The notes: a model not told the origin generated them from the letters alone. 64,000 nt of DNA from Arthrobacter sp. DNA4 (GCF_024362385.1 NZ_CP101466.1:4154001-4218000); one strand, 5' to 3'. Counted from the stretch's first letter, positions 8,436-16,822 are shown. A program made the numbers and translations.

Positions 8436-9959
8436 TCAGTCCTGGAAGTACTCCACCTTGGCGCCGATGGTGTTCAGCCGCTCCGCCAGGTCCTCGTAAC
8501 CACGCTCGATCACATAGATGTTCCGCAGCTCGGACACACCCCGCGCTGCGAGCATGGCCAGCAGGAGGCAGGCGGCAGGCCGGAGCGCGGGCGGGCAGCC
8601 CACCTCCGCGGCACGCCACTTGGTGGGCCCGTTGACGTAGATCCGGTGCGGGTCCAGCAGCTGCACCTGCGCGCCGAGCCGGTTCAGCTCCGTCAGGTAG
8701 ATGGCGCGGTTCTCGTACACCCAGTCGTGGATCATGGTCTGGCCGTGGGCATTCGCAGCGATGACGGCGAAGAACGGCAGGTTGTCGATGTTCAGCCCGG
8801 GGAACGGCATGGGATGGATCTTGTCCTCGGGGGCGCGCAGCTCGGACGGCTTGGTGGTCACGTCCACCAGGCGGGTGCGGCCGTTGCGCGCCATGTACTC
8901 GCCCGAAACCTCCAGCTTCTGTCCCATCTGGCCCAGCGTGGCCAGTTCGATCTCCATGAATTCGATGGGCACCCGCCGCACGGTGACCTCGGAGTTGGTC
9001 ACGATGCCGGCCGTGATGAGGCTCATGGCCTCGATGGGGTCCTCGGAGGGGAAGTATTCAATCTCGGCGTCAATTTCCGGCTGCCCGGTGATCTTCAACG
9101 TGGTGGTGCCCACGCCCTCAATGGTGACGCCCAGCATCTGCAGGTAGAAGCACAGGTCCTGCACCATGTAGTTGGGGCTGGCGTTGCGGATCACGGTCGT
9201 TCCGGCGCGGTGCGCGGCGGCCATGATCGCATTTTCGGTGACGGTGTCCCCGCGTTCGGTGAGGACGAAGGAGCGGTCCCGGGTATCGGCAGGCGGCGCC
9301 TGCACGGTGTAGAACCCTGCCGTGGCCTCCACTGACAGGTCGAACTCGCGCAGTGCCTGCATGTGCGGCTCCACGGTCCGGGTGCCCAGGTCGCAGCCGC
9401 CGGCGTAGGGAAGCCGGTACTCCCGGGACTCATCCAGCAGGGGGCCCAGCAGCATGATGACGCTGCGGGTCCGGCGTGCCGCGTCCACGTCCATGGCATC
9501 CAGGTCCAGGACGGCAGGGCGGCGCAGGCGGAGATCCGTGTCATTGAGCCAGGTGCACTCGACGCCAATGCTGGTCAGCACCTCGACGATGCGGTTGACT
9601 TCCTCGATCCGGGCCAGGCGGCGCAGCACGGTGGTGCCCCTGTTGATCAGGCTGGCGCACAGCAGGGCCACGCCGGCGTTTTTGCTGCTGTTGACGTCGA
9701 CGGCCCCTGACAGGGTGCGGCCGCCTTCCACCCGCAGGTGCGTCATCTGCGGCTTGGCCACGTTCACGATGCTGCGGTCAAAGATGTTTTCCAGCCGCTG
9801 GATCATTTTCAGGCTCAAGTTCTGCTTGCCCTGTTCCATCCGGGCCACGGCGCTCTGGCTGGTGCCGAGTTCGGCGGCCAGTTGCCCCTGGGTCCACCCC
9901 TTCTCGCTCCGGGCGTCCCTCAGCATGGCGGCAACGTGTTCAGCGGTTTCCTGGGTCAT
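8436..9959 (-). CDS. XRE-type HTH fused to a MurA-like UDP-GlcNAc 1-carboxyvinyltransferase
   Basis: 507 aa. Residues about 8-62 are a Cro/XRE helix-turn-helix (GWTQGQLAAELGTSQSAVAR, then MEQGKQNLSLKMIQRLE). Residues about 75-505 are an EPSP/MurA fold. Key MurA residues look preserved: SSKNAG with Lys93, the loop AGGCDLGTR with the PEP-binding Cys189 and Arg194, and NIDNLPF carrying the expected Asp. MurA adds enolpyruvate to UDP-GlcNAc, the first committed step of peptidoglycan synthesis. This fused form is a paralogue, probably not the main MurA, and may sense or regulate the pathway. No clear Shine-Dalgarno precedes the ATG. A TATGAT-like -10 at 9976-9971 lies 11 bases from it, suggesting a very short leader. 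Confidence 0.88.
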   Translation of the reverse strand: MTQETAEHVAAMLRDARSEKGWTQGQLAAELGTSQSAVARMEQGKQNLSLKMIQRLENIFDRSIVNVAKPQMTHLRVEGGRTLSGAVDVNSSKNAGVALLCASLINRGTTVLRRLARIEEVNRIVEVLTSIGVECTWLNDTDLRLRRPAVLDLDAMDVDAARRTRSVIMLLGPLLDESREYRLPYAGGCDLGTRTVEPHMQALREFDLSVEATAGFYTVQAPPADTRDRSFVLTERGDTVTENAIMAAAHRAGTTVIRNASPNYMVQDLCFYLQMLGVTIEGVGTTTLKITGQPEIDAEIEYFPSEDPIEAMSLITAGIVTNSEVTVRRVPIEFMEIELATLGQMGQKLEVSGEYMARNGRTRLVDVTTKPSELRAPEDKIHPMPFPGLNIDNLPFFAVIAANAHGQTMIHDWVYENRAIYLTELNRLGAQVQLLDPHRIYVNGPTKWRAAEVGCPPALRPAACLLLAMLAARGVSELRNIYVIERGYEDLAERLNTIGAKVEYFQD

Positions 9960-10088
9960 ACGGCGAATATATCATAAATGAGTTATCCGGGATCCATCGC
10001 AGCTACCTACCGGCCCGGAAGGGGATCCCAGGAGGGCGGTACCCATTCGGTGCGATAGGGAGCCCTGCCTGGCCCCCGACCGCATGGC

Positions 10089-10889
10089 TTAACTCCCCAG
10101 CCACACCATATTCCAGGTACCGGCGGTAACAGCTGCGAAAAGGGCGAGCCCGGCCACCAGGACGCCGCCTGCCACCACCCAAAGGTCCAGCGGGCTGAAG
10201 GTGGACACCCGGGCCCAGGTCCGCGGGCCGCCGCCAAAACCCCTCGCCTCCATGGTCACCGCGAGCCTCGATGCACGGCGGATGGCCTGGACCAGCAGCC
10301 CGAAACTTTGCCCCAGCGTGGCCTTCACCCGCTGGCCCAGGCTGCCGCGGGCACCCACGCCGCGGGCACGCCGCGCCATCCCGATGGTCTGCCATTCCTC
10401 GGCCATGAGCCCCACCAAACGCATCGCTGCGAGGGTTCCCAGGACGAACCGGTGCGGCAGGCGTGCCTTCTGCGCGAGCGCGTCGGCGAGGTCGGTCGGA
10501 TCGGTGCAGCTCATCAGGAGCACTGCCGGGAGGGCGATCGCAAAACCGCGCAACAGGAATCCGATGCCCAGCTGGAGGGACCCCTCGCTCATGGTCCAGA
10601 TGCCGGCATCGAGCAGGATCCTGCCGCTGTCCGGCGCCAGGATGGAGGTGCTCCAGCCTCCCACGGCAGCGGCGAGGATCAGCGGCCAGCCGCGCTGCCA
10701 CAGCAGGGACAAGGTGAGTCCGGCCAGGGGAAACAGCAGAAGTTCGAACACCAGGGCAACGGACGCCGACACCCAGTCGATGGACAGCGCCAGGACGGCC
10801 GTGATGAGCAGGACCGCCGCGAACTTGCTCAAAGGGTTAGCGCGGGCAAGGAGGGCGTGGTTGCCGCTCAAGGTGAGTTGCTGCCTCAT
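10089..10889 (-). CDS. ECF transporter transmembrane component (EcfT/CbiQ family)
   Basis: 266 aa with about five hydrophobic segments (LLITAVLALSI, LVFELLLFPLAGL, further ones between 90 and 130, and a final one at 240-260). The loop MARRARGVGARG, and later a second Ala-Arg-Gly sequence at MEARGFGG, match the paired coupling-helix Ala-Arg-Gly signatures of EcfT. EcfT links the substrate-binding S component to the ATPase in energy-coupling-factor vitamin importers. Its ATG overlaps the stop of the ATPase gene by four bases. Third gene of the riboswitch-controlled unit. Confidence 0.9.
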   Translation of the reverse strand: MRQQLTLSGNHALLARANPLSKFAAVLLITAVLALSIDWVSASVALVFELLLFPLAGLTLSLLWQRGWPLILAAAVGGWSTSILAPDSGRILLDAGIWTMSEGSLQLGIGFLLRGFAIALPAVLLMSCTDPTDLADALAQKARLPHRFVLGTLAAMRLVGLMAEEWQTIGMARRARGVGARGSLGQRVKATLGQSFGLLVQAIRRASRLAVTMEARGFGGGPRTWARVSTFSPLDLWVVAGGVLVAGLALFAAVTAGTWNMVWLGS

Positions 10890-12433
10890 GGCGCCACCAC
10901 TTCGGCCGCGGCCATCCGCAGTTCCGCACCGCCCAGCGCCTCCGTGAATTCGGCATCATGGGTCACGGCAACCACTGCAGTGCCCGCATCAAGGAGCTCG
11001 GACAGGAACGATGCCAGTTCGGCCCAGGTATTGGCATCCTGGCCGAACGTGGGCTCGTCCAGGATCAGCACCTGGGGGCTGGCGGCCAGGACGGTGGCAA
11101 CGGACAAGCGCCGCTTCTCACCGCCGGAGAGCGTATAGGGGTTGGCATCCACCAGCTGGGTAAGCCGCAGCCGCTCCAGCAGTTCCTCAACCCGGTCCTC
11201 GCCGTGCCCCAGGTGCCGGGGGCCGAAGAGCAGCTCGTCGAGCACCTTTCCGGTGACGAACTGGTGCTCCGGCTCCTGGAATACCGTGCCCACCCGCGAA
11301 ATCAGCTGCTCGGCCTTCCACTTGTAGGGATCGATGCCGGCACCGCGGCTGAGGTCCAGCGTCGCGGACACTTTTCCGGACACCGGCTCAAGCAGCCCGC
11401 CGAGGGTCAGCGCGAACGTGGACTTGCCGGCGCCGTTGGCGCCGGTGATGGCAAGGGCCTGCCCGGCGCGGACCTGCGCGGCCACGCCTTCCTGGACCGG
11501 GACAGGCAGGATCTTCCGGAAGCCTTTGCGGCGGGGGCGTTCGCGGGAGACGCCCAGCTGCTCTGCGGCCAGCAGGAGGCTGCCTGCGCCGGGAGCCGGG
11601 ACGGCGGCGCGGGCACGTGTGGCCGGCACGTACCCGGGTACCCAGACGCCCGCTGCGGCGAGCATGCTCCGCGCCTCCGTAAGTACTCGGTCCGGCGGCC
11701 CGTCCAGGAGCACTGCAGGATCGGCGGCGGAGCCCGGCTGCAGGACCACGATCCGGTCCACCAGGTCCTTCCAGACGGACACCCGGTGCTCCACCACCAC
11801 CAGCGTCGCCCCGGTTTTGTCCAGGGAGCGGGCCACGGCGTCGCGGACCTCCAGCACGCCGTCCGGGTCCAGGTTGGCGGTGGGCTCGTCCAGCAGGATC
11901 AGTCCGGGACGCATCGCCAGGATGCCCGCCAGCGCCAGGCGCTGCTTTTGGCCGCCGGACAGGGCCGACGTCGGGTGGTCCAGCGGGAGGTGGGCGAGCC
12001 CGACGTCGGCAAGTGCCTCGTGAACGCGCGGCCAGATGGCGTCGCGGGGCACCGCAAGGTTTTCGGCGCCGAAGGCGACGTCGTCCCCCACCCGCGACAG
12101 GACCACCTGGGTCTCCGGGTCCTGCTGCATGAGACCGGCACGGCCGCGCCGTGCCCGGGGCGGGGCTCCGTCCACCAGCAGCGAACCGGACTCGTCGGCG
12201 TCGCCTGCCTCGCCGTCGTCGTTGATGTCTCCCAGGACGCCGGCCAGGGCGTGCAGCAGGGTGGACTTCCCGGCGCCGGAAGGCCCCAGCAGGAGCACCC
12301 GCTCCCCGGGGGCGATGTCCAGGTCAAGGCCGTGGACGGCGGGCTTGGCCCTTCCGGCGTGCCGCCAGCCCCATCCGCGGGCGGCGATGGCGGCAGGCCG
12401 GACCGTGCCGGAGGCGTCCTGGGAGGATGCCAT
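10886..12433 (-). CDS. ECF transporter double ATPase (two ABC domains)
   Basis: 515 aa from the ATG whose complement is at 12431-12433, one base into the stop of the S-component gene (TGATG). Two ABC domains are joined in tandem. The first has GPSGAGKST near residue 50, an LSGGQKQR signature and ILLDEPTANLD. The second has GANGAGKST, LSGGEKRR and LILDEPTFGQD. Fused EcfA-EcfA' proteins such as YkoD power thiamine-type ECF importers. The reading frame continues 60 codons upstream of this start over the S-component gene in a different frame; that part is low-complexity and basic, and is rejected as the N-terminus. Ends in a 4-base overlap with ecfT. Confidence 0.9.
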   Translation of the reverse strand: MASSQDASGTVRPAAIAARGWGWRHAGRAKPAVHGLDLDIAPGERVLLLGPSGAGKSTLLHALAGVLGDINDDGEAGDADESGSLLVDGAPPRARRGRAGLMQQDPETQVVLSRVGDDVAFGAENLAVPRDAIWPRVHEALADVGLAHLPLDHPTSALSGGQKQRLALAGILAMRPGLILLDEPTANLDPDGVLEVRDAVARSLDKTGATLVVVEHRVSVWKDLVDRIVVLQPGSAADPAVLLDGPPDRVLTEARSMLAAAGVWVPGYVPATRARAAVPAPGAGSLLLAAEQLGVSRERPRRKGFRKILPVPVQEGVAAQVRAGQALAITGANGAGKSTFALTLGGLLEPVSGKVSATLDLSRGAGIDPYKWKAEQLISRVGTVFQEPEHQFVTGKVLDELLFGPRHLGHGEDRVEELLERLRLTQLVDANPYTLSGGEKRRLSVATVLAASPQVLILDEPTFGQDANTWAELASFLSELLDAGTAVVAVTHDAEFTEALGGAELRMAAAEVVAP

Positions 12434-13056
12434 CAGGAGAAGACGGGCTCCGTGGCAGCCTTGCGGGACGCGAAGGAGCCCAGCACGCCGGTGCGGGCCA
12501 GGCCGCGGGTGGCAAGCCAGGACAAAGCGCCAGCCAGGATGGCCCCGGAAAGGGTGGTCAGCACGATGTAGGCGAGCTTGTCCGCGCCGGAGTAGGCAAT
12601 GTTCCAGCCCCACGGCGCAAACGAGTCATTCAGTCCGCAGAAGAACCCTGCCGCGGCGCTTACCAGCAGCGATACGGGCAGGTTGAACTTGCGGTAGACG
12701 AAGATCGCGAAAATGATTTCCGCGCCCAGGCCCTGGATGAAACCCGAGAACAGGACCGAGGCGCCGTACTGGGAACCCATCAGCAGTTCGCCGGTTGCGG
12801 CTACAGTCTCGCAGAACAGGGCGGCTCCGGGCTTGCGGATGATGAGCATGCCCAGCACCCCGGGAATCATCCAGCCGCCGGCGAGCAGTCCGGTCAGGGG
12901 CGGGTAGGCGGCGTTCATGGGGGCGGACAGTGCGGCGGCACCCTGGTCCCATGCCCAGAAGATGACGCCGCCCGCGATGGCCACCAGCGCGGCGACGACG
13001 ATGTCCACGACGCGCCAGGACTTACTGGTGGTCTTCTTGATTGCTGCAGTGCTCAT
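12433..13056 (-). CDS. ykoE: ECF transporter S component, YkoE type (thiamine or its pyrimidine precursor)
   Basis: 207 aa with about six membrane segments, including VVDIVVAALVAIAGGVIFWAWD and WMIPGVLGMLIIRKPGAALF. The ATG is preceded by AGGAGG at ideal distance. S components of this family bind thiamine or hydroxymethylpyrimidine on the outer face and hand it to the EcfT/EcfA module that follows. The TPP riboswitch upstream strongly supports a thiamine-related ligand, though which precise molecule cannot be decided. First gene of a three-gene operon with one-base and four-base overlaps. Confidence 0.88.
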   Translation of the reverse strand: MSTAAIKKTTSKSWRVVDIVVAALVAIAGGVIFWAWDQGAAALSAPMNAAYPPLTGLLAGGWMIPGVLGMLIIRKPGAALFCETVAATGELLMGSQYGASVLFSGFIQGLGAEIIFAIFVYRKFNLPVSLLVSAAAGFFCGLNDSFAPWGWNIAYSGADKLAYIVLTTLSGAILAGALSWLATRGLARTGVLGSFASRKAATEPVFS

Positions 13057-13061
13057 GTGAT

Positions 13062-13080
13062 CCTCCTGGGAAACAGGAGG
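13062..13080 (-). promoter_or_regulatory. Hairpin that pairs with the ykoE Shine-Dalgarno
   Basis: Read on the minus strand, CCTCCTG, TTTCC and CAGGAGG follow each other just before the start codon. This gives a perfect 7-bp stem whose 3' arm contains the AGGAGG ribosome-binding site. It lies between the TPP aptamer and the ATG, so it can act as the expression platform by hiding the ribosome site. The pairing is seen; the switching is inferred. Confidence 0.6.
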
Positions 13081-13137
13081 GGAAAGTGGACCCGGGTGCA
13101 GGCCTGTGGCCGTGCATCCGCGACACTTTGAGAACTC

Positions 13138-13258
13138 GACTCCCTTGCGCCGGTACTAACCGGATCAGGTTCGAGGGTCTGCGGCTGTCCGCACTCTCAG
13201 CGCCCACCTGCGGTGCCCGGCCTGTGCCAGGATGCCCGACGGCGGCGCTCCCCTGTCG
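13138..13258 (-). promoter_or_regulatory. TPP riboswitch (THI element)
   Basis: On the minus strand the element carries GGGGAGC near 13250, then CGCTGAGAGTGCGG, then ACCCTCGAACCTGATCCGG, then TTAGTACCGGCGCAAGGGAGT. This is the textbook TPP aptamer with CUGAGAG and ACCUGAUCYGG cores. It binds thiamine pyrophosphate and usually turns off thiamine synthesis or import. It leads the ykoE-EcfA-EcfT operon. The edges are approximate. A long P3-type extension accounts for the C- and G-rich stretch at 13200-13245. Confidence 0.92.
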
Positions 13259-13349
13259 TTTTTAGTGTTGCTTGTGGTTGGGTAACGCTGTCTATTTTGC
13301 CCAGTTGGGCGTGGTCAAGTTTACACCTGGCAGGAGTAGATTGAGGGCC

Positions 13350-13892
13350 ATGACCGCCAATCCACCGGATGTAACCGGGTTCGATCCTGATTCCAGCGAC
13401 GCCCAGCCGGAGGGCTCACTGGAGGCGCAGATTGCCCGCATCGAGGCAGAGGTCCGTGAGCTCCAGTTCCCCGGCTTCTCGCTGGATGATTCGTTGAACC
13501 TGGGCCTGCTCCTCGTTGAACTGGGCAAGGAGCGGTCATTGCCCATCGCCATCGACATCGCCAAGGGTGACCAGGTGCTGTTCCATGTCGCACTTCCGGG
13601 CGCCACGCCCGACAACGGCCACTGGATCCGGGCCAAGCAGCGCACTGCCCTGCGGTACGAGGTGCCCTCCCTCCTGGTGGGACTGCGCGGCCGGCTGGGC
13701 GGCGGCCGGATCGAGGACAACGCCTGGTTCGACCAGTCCCGCTATGCGGCACACGGGGGCGCGTTTCCGATCCAGGTCACGGGCGTTGGTGTGGTGGCTT
13801 CCGTGGCGGTGTCCGGCTTGCCGCAGCTTCAGGACCACGAACTGGCGGTGGAGGCACTGCGCGACATCCTGGGTTCGGCTCTGGACGAGTAG
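13350..13892 (+). CDS. UPF0303 / HbpS-like haem-binding-family protein
   Basis: 180 aa. The start at ATG 13350 follows GGAG and GAGGG upstream. The frame is also open from 13272, but that segment overlaps the TPP leader on the other strand and looks non-coding. Residues 40-175 match UPF0303, a branch of the DUF336 family related to HbpS and GlcG: IAIDIAKGDQVLFHVALPG, then NAWFDQSRYAAHGGAFPI and GVGVVASVAVSGLPQLQDHELAV. Members bind haem or cobalamin-like ligands, or have unknown roles. It faces away from the thiamine transporter, and its promoter must lie in the short space next to the riboswitch. Confidence 0.85.
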   Translation: MTANPPDVTGFDPDSSDAQPEGSLEAQIARIEAEVRELQFPGFSLDDSLNLGLLLVELGKERSLPIAIDIAKGDQVLFHVALPGATPDNGHWIRAKQRTALRYEVPSLLVGLRGRLGGGRIEDNAWFDQSRYAAHGGAFPIQVTGVGVVASVAVSGLPQLQDHELAVEALRDILGSALDE

Positions 13893-13963
13893 CGCCGGTT
13901 GACCCGGCGCAGCGGGACACGCACCGGTACTTGCCAAGCGGCCCCGGGCTGCTTAGCTTTTAT

Positions 13964-13981
13964 TAGTAATCATGCTTACTA
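13964..13981. promoter_or_regulatory. 18-bp near-perfect palindrome before the diiron/glycosyltransferase/CDGSH genes
   Basis: TAGTAATCATGCTTACTA has perfect 6-bp arms (TAGTAA/TTACTA) around a TCATGC centre, in AT-rich sequence that stands out from the GC-rich surroundings. It lies 87-104 bp before the ATG at 14069 and after the UPF0303 stop, so it looks like an operator or promoter element for the downstream operon. The regulator is unknown. Confidence 0.5.
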
Positions 13982-14068
13982 TGTTGTCCCCCGGGGTACG
14001 ACCACCACAGGGAATGGGAGCACCATCGGCGGCCGTTCCCCGAACCGGCGCGGCAACCAAGGAGCACC

Positions 14069-15124
14069 ATGAGAATCCCGGACACCAGAGGTCCCATCAG
14101 CAGCGCCCTCTTTGCGGCCCTGTCCAAGGCCCCTGATGCTGCCACTCCGGAGCTGGACGGGCTGTACCGGCTGGTGGCGGCGCAGGTGGCGGGTACCGGT
14201 GACATCATTGCCGACGAAGACATCCAGCTGTCACTCTTTTGCCTGTACGAACTGCACTACTCGGGCCTGGACGGGGTCAGCGACGCTTGGGAGTGGGAAC
14301 CGGCCCTGATCAGGGTCCGGCGACTGATCGAAGAACCCTTTGAAGCCGCCCTTCGCGCCGCCGCACGCCAAACCGCCGGTAATGTCGAACTGCCCGCCGG
14401 GATTGCCATGACCAGCGATGCCGTGGCCGACGTCCTTTTCGGCCTCGCCGCTATGGACACCGGCCCGAGCGTTTCCCGCTTCGTGGCACGGAAGGCAAGC
14501 CTGGAGCAGCTCAAAGAGTTCCTGATCCACAAATCCGTGTACCAGTTGAAGGAAGCGGATCCGCACACCTGGGCCATTCCGCGGCTATCCGGCCGGGCCA
14601 AGGCTGCCCTCGTGGAAATCCAGGCCGACGAATACGGCGGCGGCAGGCCGGAGCGGATGCACAGTGCGCTGTTTGCCCGGACCATGCGCGGGCTGGGCCT
14701 GGACGACAGGTACGGCGCCTACATCGATACCATCCCCGCCGTCTCCCTCGCGTCCGTGAACCTCATGTCGCTGTGCGGCCTGAACCGGCGGCTGCGCGGG
14801 GCCATCACCGGCCACCTGGCCATGTACGAAATGACCTCTTCCCAGCCCAACCGTTTCTACGGCAACGGATTCCGCCGGCATGGTTTCGCCGCAGACGTCA
14901 CCCACTATTTCGATGAGCACGTGGAAGCCGACGCGGTGCATGAACAGATTGCCGGGCGGGACCTTGCCGGCGGCCTGGTTGAGGCTGAGCCTGGCCTCCT
15001 TGAGGACGTCCTGTTCGGTGCCACGGCCGTTATGGCCATCGACAGCCGCGTCTCCGGCCACTTGATGTCCTCCTGGGAAGCCGGGCAAACCTCGCTTCGG
15101 GCGGCCGTGCCGGCGGCAGCGTGA
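14069..15124 (+). CDS. Iron-containing redox enzyme, haem-oxygenase-like fold
   Basis: 351 aa; start ATG 14069 after GGAG. The sequence is largely helical and has the metal-ligand pattern of haem-oxygenase-like diiron proteins: FCLYELHYSGLDG near 51-63 gives Glu and His, and YFDEHVEADAVHEQ near 284-297 gives Asp/His/Asp/His. Members use two irons and oxygen for oxidations such as desaturation, N-oxygenation or fragmentation. The substrate here is unknown. Its TGA overlaps the next gene's GTG by four bases, tying it to the glycosyltransferase and then to a CDGSH protein, which may provide electrons. Confidence 0.85.
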   Translation: MRIPDTRGPISSALFAALSKAPDAATPELDGLYRLVAAQVAGTGDIIADEDIQLSLFCLYELHYSGLDGVSDAWEWEPALIRVRRLIEEPFEAALRAAARQTAGNVELPAGIAMTSDAVADVLFGLAAMDTGPSVSRFVARKASLEQLKEFLIHKSVYQLKEADPHTWAIPRLSGRAKAALVEIQADEYGGGRPERMHSALFARTMRGLGLDDRYGAYIDTIPAVSLASVNLMSLCGLNRRLRGAITGHLAMYEMTSSQPNRFYGNGFRRHGFAADVTHYFDEHVEADAVHEQIAGRDLAGGLVEAEPGLLEDVLFGATAVMAIDSRVSGHLMSSWEAGQTSLRAAVPAAA

Positions 15125-16203
15125 CAGGCTGGTCCCCCGCGGAGGCGTCCCCGGGTTTTGTGGCACACGACGCGGAATACGTCCTTCCCCTGCGCTGGAC
15201 CGGGGACTCGGGCCTCGCCGAGTTGTCGGGTTACCTTCACCGCTTGGTGGGCTGGATGCCCGTCATAGTAGTGGACGGGTCCGAGGAAAACCTCTTCGAC
15301 CGCCACCGTGCCGCGTTTCCCGGCGGGGTCCGCCACATCCGCCCGGACCTGGTAAGCCGCACCGGCACCGGCAACGGCAAGGTGGCAGGGGTGATGACCG
15401 GTGCCAGCACCTCACGTGCGGAGTTCCTCGTCATCGCCGACGACGACGTCCGCTACACGCGCGAGTCCCTCGCCGCCGTCGTGCACTATCTCAAGTCCGC
15501 GGACGTGGTGCGGCCGCAAAACTACTTCGCTCCCCTTCCCTGGCACGCCCGCTGGGATACGGCCAGGACGCTGCTCAACCGCGCCTGGTCTGCCGACTAC
15601 CCGGGGACGCTCGGGGTACGCCGGAGCGCCCTACTGGCCACCGGGGGCTACGCAGGCGTGCTGTTTGAAAACCTGGAGCTCATCCGGACCATCAAGGCGG
15701 CCGGCGGAAGCGAGCGGATCCTTCCGGACCTGTTCGTGGCACGCCGGCCGCCAACTGCCCGGCACTTCCTGCGCCAGCGTGTGCGGCAGGCCTACGACGA
15801 CTTGGCCCAGCCGCGGCGGCTGGCCGCGGAGCTTGCCCTGCTGCCTGCAGCCGCCGGCGCCGCCCTCCTCCCTGCAAGGGCACGGCGGGCGGCCATCGCG
15901 TTGCTCGCCGGAGCAGCTGTGGCCTGCGCAGAAATCGGACGACGACGGCACAACGGGAGCGCCGTCTTTCCCGCCTCGGCAGCATGGTTTGCGCCCTTCT
16001 GGGCAGCTGAGCGGGCGGTCTGCGTGTGGCTTGCGCTTGCTTTCAGGTGGAGCGGCGGCATGCCGTATGCAGGCAGAAAGCTCAGGACCGCGGCGCACTC
16101 CGAGGCAAAGCTCCTGCTGCTCCACGGCGGCAAGCTCCCACACAACCCAGCAGGCCAGGAAGCCAGAAAGCCGGAAACAACGATGAATGCGGTGCAGGCA
16201 TGA
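15121..16203 (+). CDS. Family 2-like glycosyltransferase
   Basis: 360 aa, GTG start overlapping the preceding stop. VIVVDGSEENLFDRH, followed by FLVIADDDVRYTRESL (near 104-119), is a GT-A fold with a DDD metal/nucleotide-sugar motif. GTLGVRRSALLATGGYAGVLFENLEL matches the acceptor loop with an ENLE acid. The C-terminal third holds Ala-rich hydrophobic helices (near 235-265 and 280-310), so the enzyme is probably membrane-associated. Donor and acceptor cannot be inferred. Translational coupling to the diiron protein and the CDGSH protein suggests that the three act on one product, perhaps a modified cell-surface glycolipid. The last codons overlap the next start by four bases. Confidence 0.8.
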   Translation: MTGWSPAEASPGFVAHDAEYVLPLRWTGDSGLAELSGYLHRLVGWMPVIVVDGSEENLFDRHRAAFPGGVRHIRPDLVSRTGTGNGKVAGVMTGASTSRAEFLVIADDDVRYTRESLAAVVHYLKSADVVRPQNYFAPLPWHARWDTARTLLNRAWSADYPGTLGVRRSALLATGGYAGVLFENLELIRTIKAAGGSERILPDLFVARRPPTARHFLRQRVRQAYDDLAQPRRLAAELALLPAAAGAALLPARARRAAIALLAGAAVACAEIGRRRHNGSAVFPASAAWFAPFWAAERAVCVWLALAFRWSGGMPYAGRKLRTAAHSEAKLLLLHGGKLPHNPAGQEARKPETTMNAVQA

Positions 16204-16460
16204 ACCCCGAACAGCATGGAACACGAACAGACGCGGACCAGGAATCCGCCGCCAGCTCGATCGTGGTGTGCCCGGATGGTCCCCTCATTGTCAGGGGTGA
16301 GTTCGAGATCGTTACCCCTTCCGGCGACGCCGTGCCCAGGGAGCGCAGGACCGTCGCCTTGTGCCGGTGCGGGGCCTCCGCCATCAAGCCCTATTGCGAC
16401 GGCACGCACAAGATGATCAAGTTCCGCTCCGAACCCCCGGCCGGGAAGCCCCCTGCCTGA
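16200..16460 (+). CDS. CDGSH-type iron-sulfur protein
   Basis: 86 aa, start in ATGA overlap with the glycosyltransferase stop. CRCGASAIKPYCDGTH near residues 55-70 fits the CDGSH rule CxCxx(S/T)xxxPxCDG(S/T)H, which ligates a 2Fe-2S cluster with three Cys and one His. A beta-rich front (IVVCPDGPLIVRGEFEIV) is usual for the short bacterial forms. Such proteins carry electrons or clusters. Here the likely partner is the diiron oxygenase-like protein two genes upstream. No membrane anchor is seen. Confidence 0.92.
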   Translation: MNPEQHGTRTDADQESAASSIVVCPDGPLIVRGEFEIVTPSGDAVPRERRTVALCRCGASAIKPYCDGTHKMIKFRSEPPAGKPPA

Positions 16461-16558
16461 TCCCCAAAGCCGGCCGCCGGCCACGCCCTGCCCGGACCAG
16501 CCCGGGTGTGAGGCTAGGCTGGGGGCAGTCCGTTTTCCGCCCGCAAGGAGTACCAGCA

Positions 16559-16822
16559 ATGAACCTTCTCATCAAACTGCTCGGGACCGCCGTGAGCCTC
16601 GGCGCAGGCCTGGCCGGCACCAAGCTGGTTAACACCATCTGGGAAAAGACCACGGGGCAGAAAGCACCCACCGGCAAGAACGAGGACGTCCCCACCAGCC
16701 TCCGCTCTGCTTTGACCTTCGCGCTGATCTCAGCGTCTGTGAGTGCCATCATCCAGGTCCTGGCAAACCGCGGCACCCAGCGCGCCATCACCCGGTTCGC
16801 CAAGAGCCAGGACATCGTCTAG
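16559..16822 (+). CDS. DUF4235 small membrane protein
   Basis: 87 aa. The ATG at 16559 has AAGGAG nine bases before it. Two hydrophobic stretches are seen, residues 1-22 (LIKLLGTAVSLGAGLAGTKLV) and about 50-68 (ALTFALISASVSAIIQVLA), separated by a polar loop TTGQKAPTGKNEDVP. This is the DUF4235 family, common in actinobacteria and of unknown function. It lies 98 bp after the CDGSH gene and is probably transcribed from its own promoter. It converges with the Mnh operon, 16 bp away. Confidence 0.85.
   Translation: MNLLIKLLGTAVSLGAGLAGTKLVNTIWEKTTGQKAPTGKNEDVPTSLRSALTFALISASVSAIIQVLANRGTQRAITRFAKSQDIV

Noticed and set aside
10958..12571. Plus-strand open frame (537 codons) opposite the ECF ATPase
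   Set aside because: Antisense to two clear ABC domains; composition typical of a shadow frame.
12434..12613. Longer N-terminus of the ECF ATPase
   Set aside because: It overlaps the S-component gene in another frame; TGATG coupling fixes the start at 12433.
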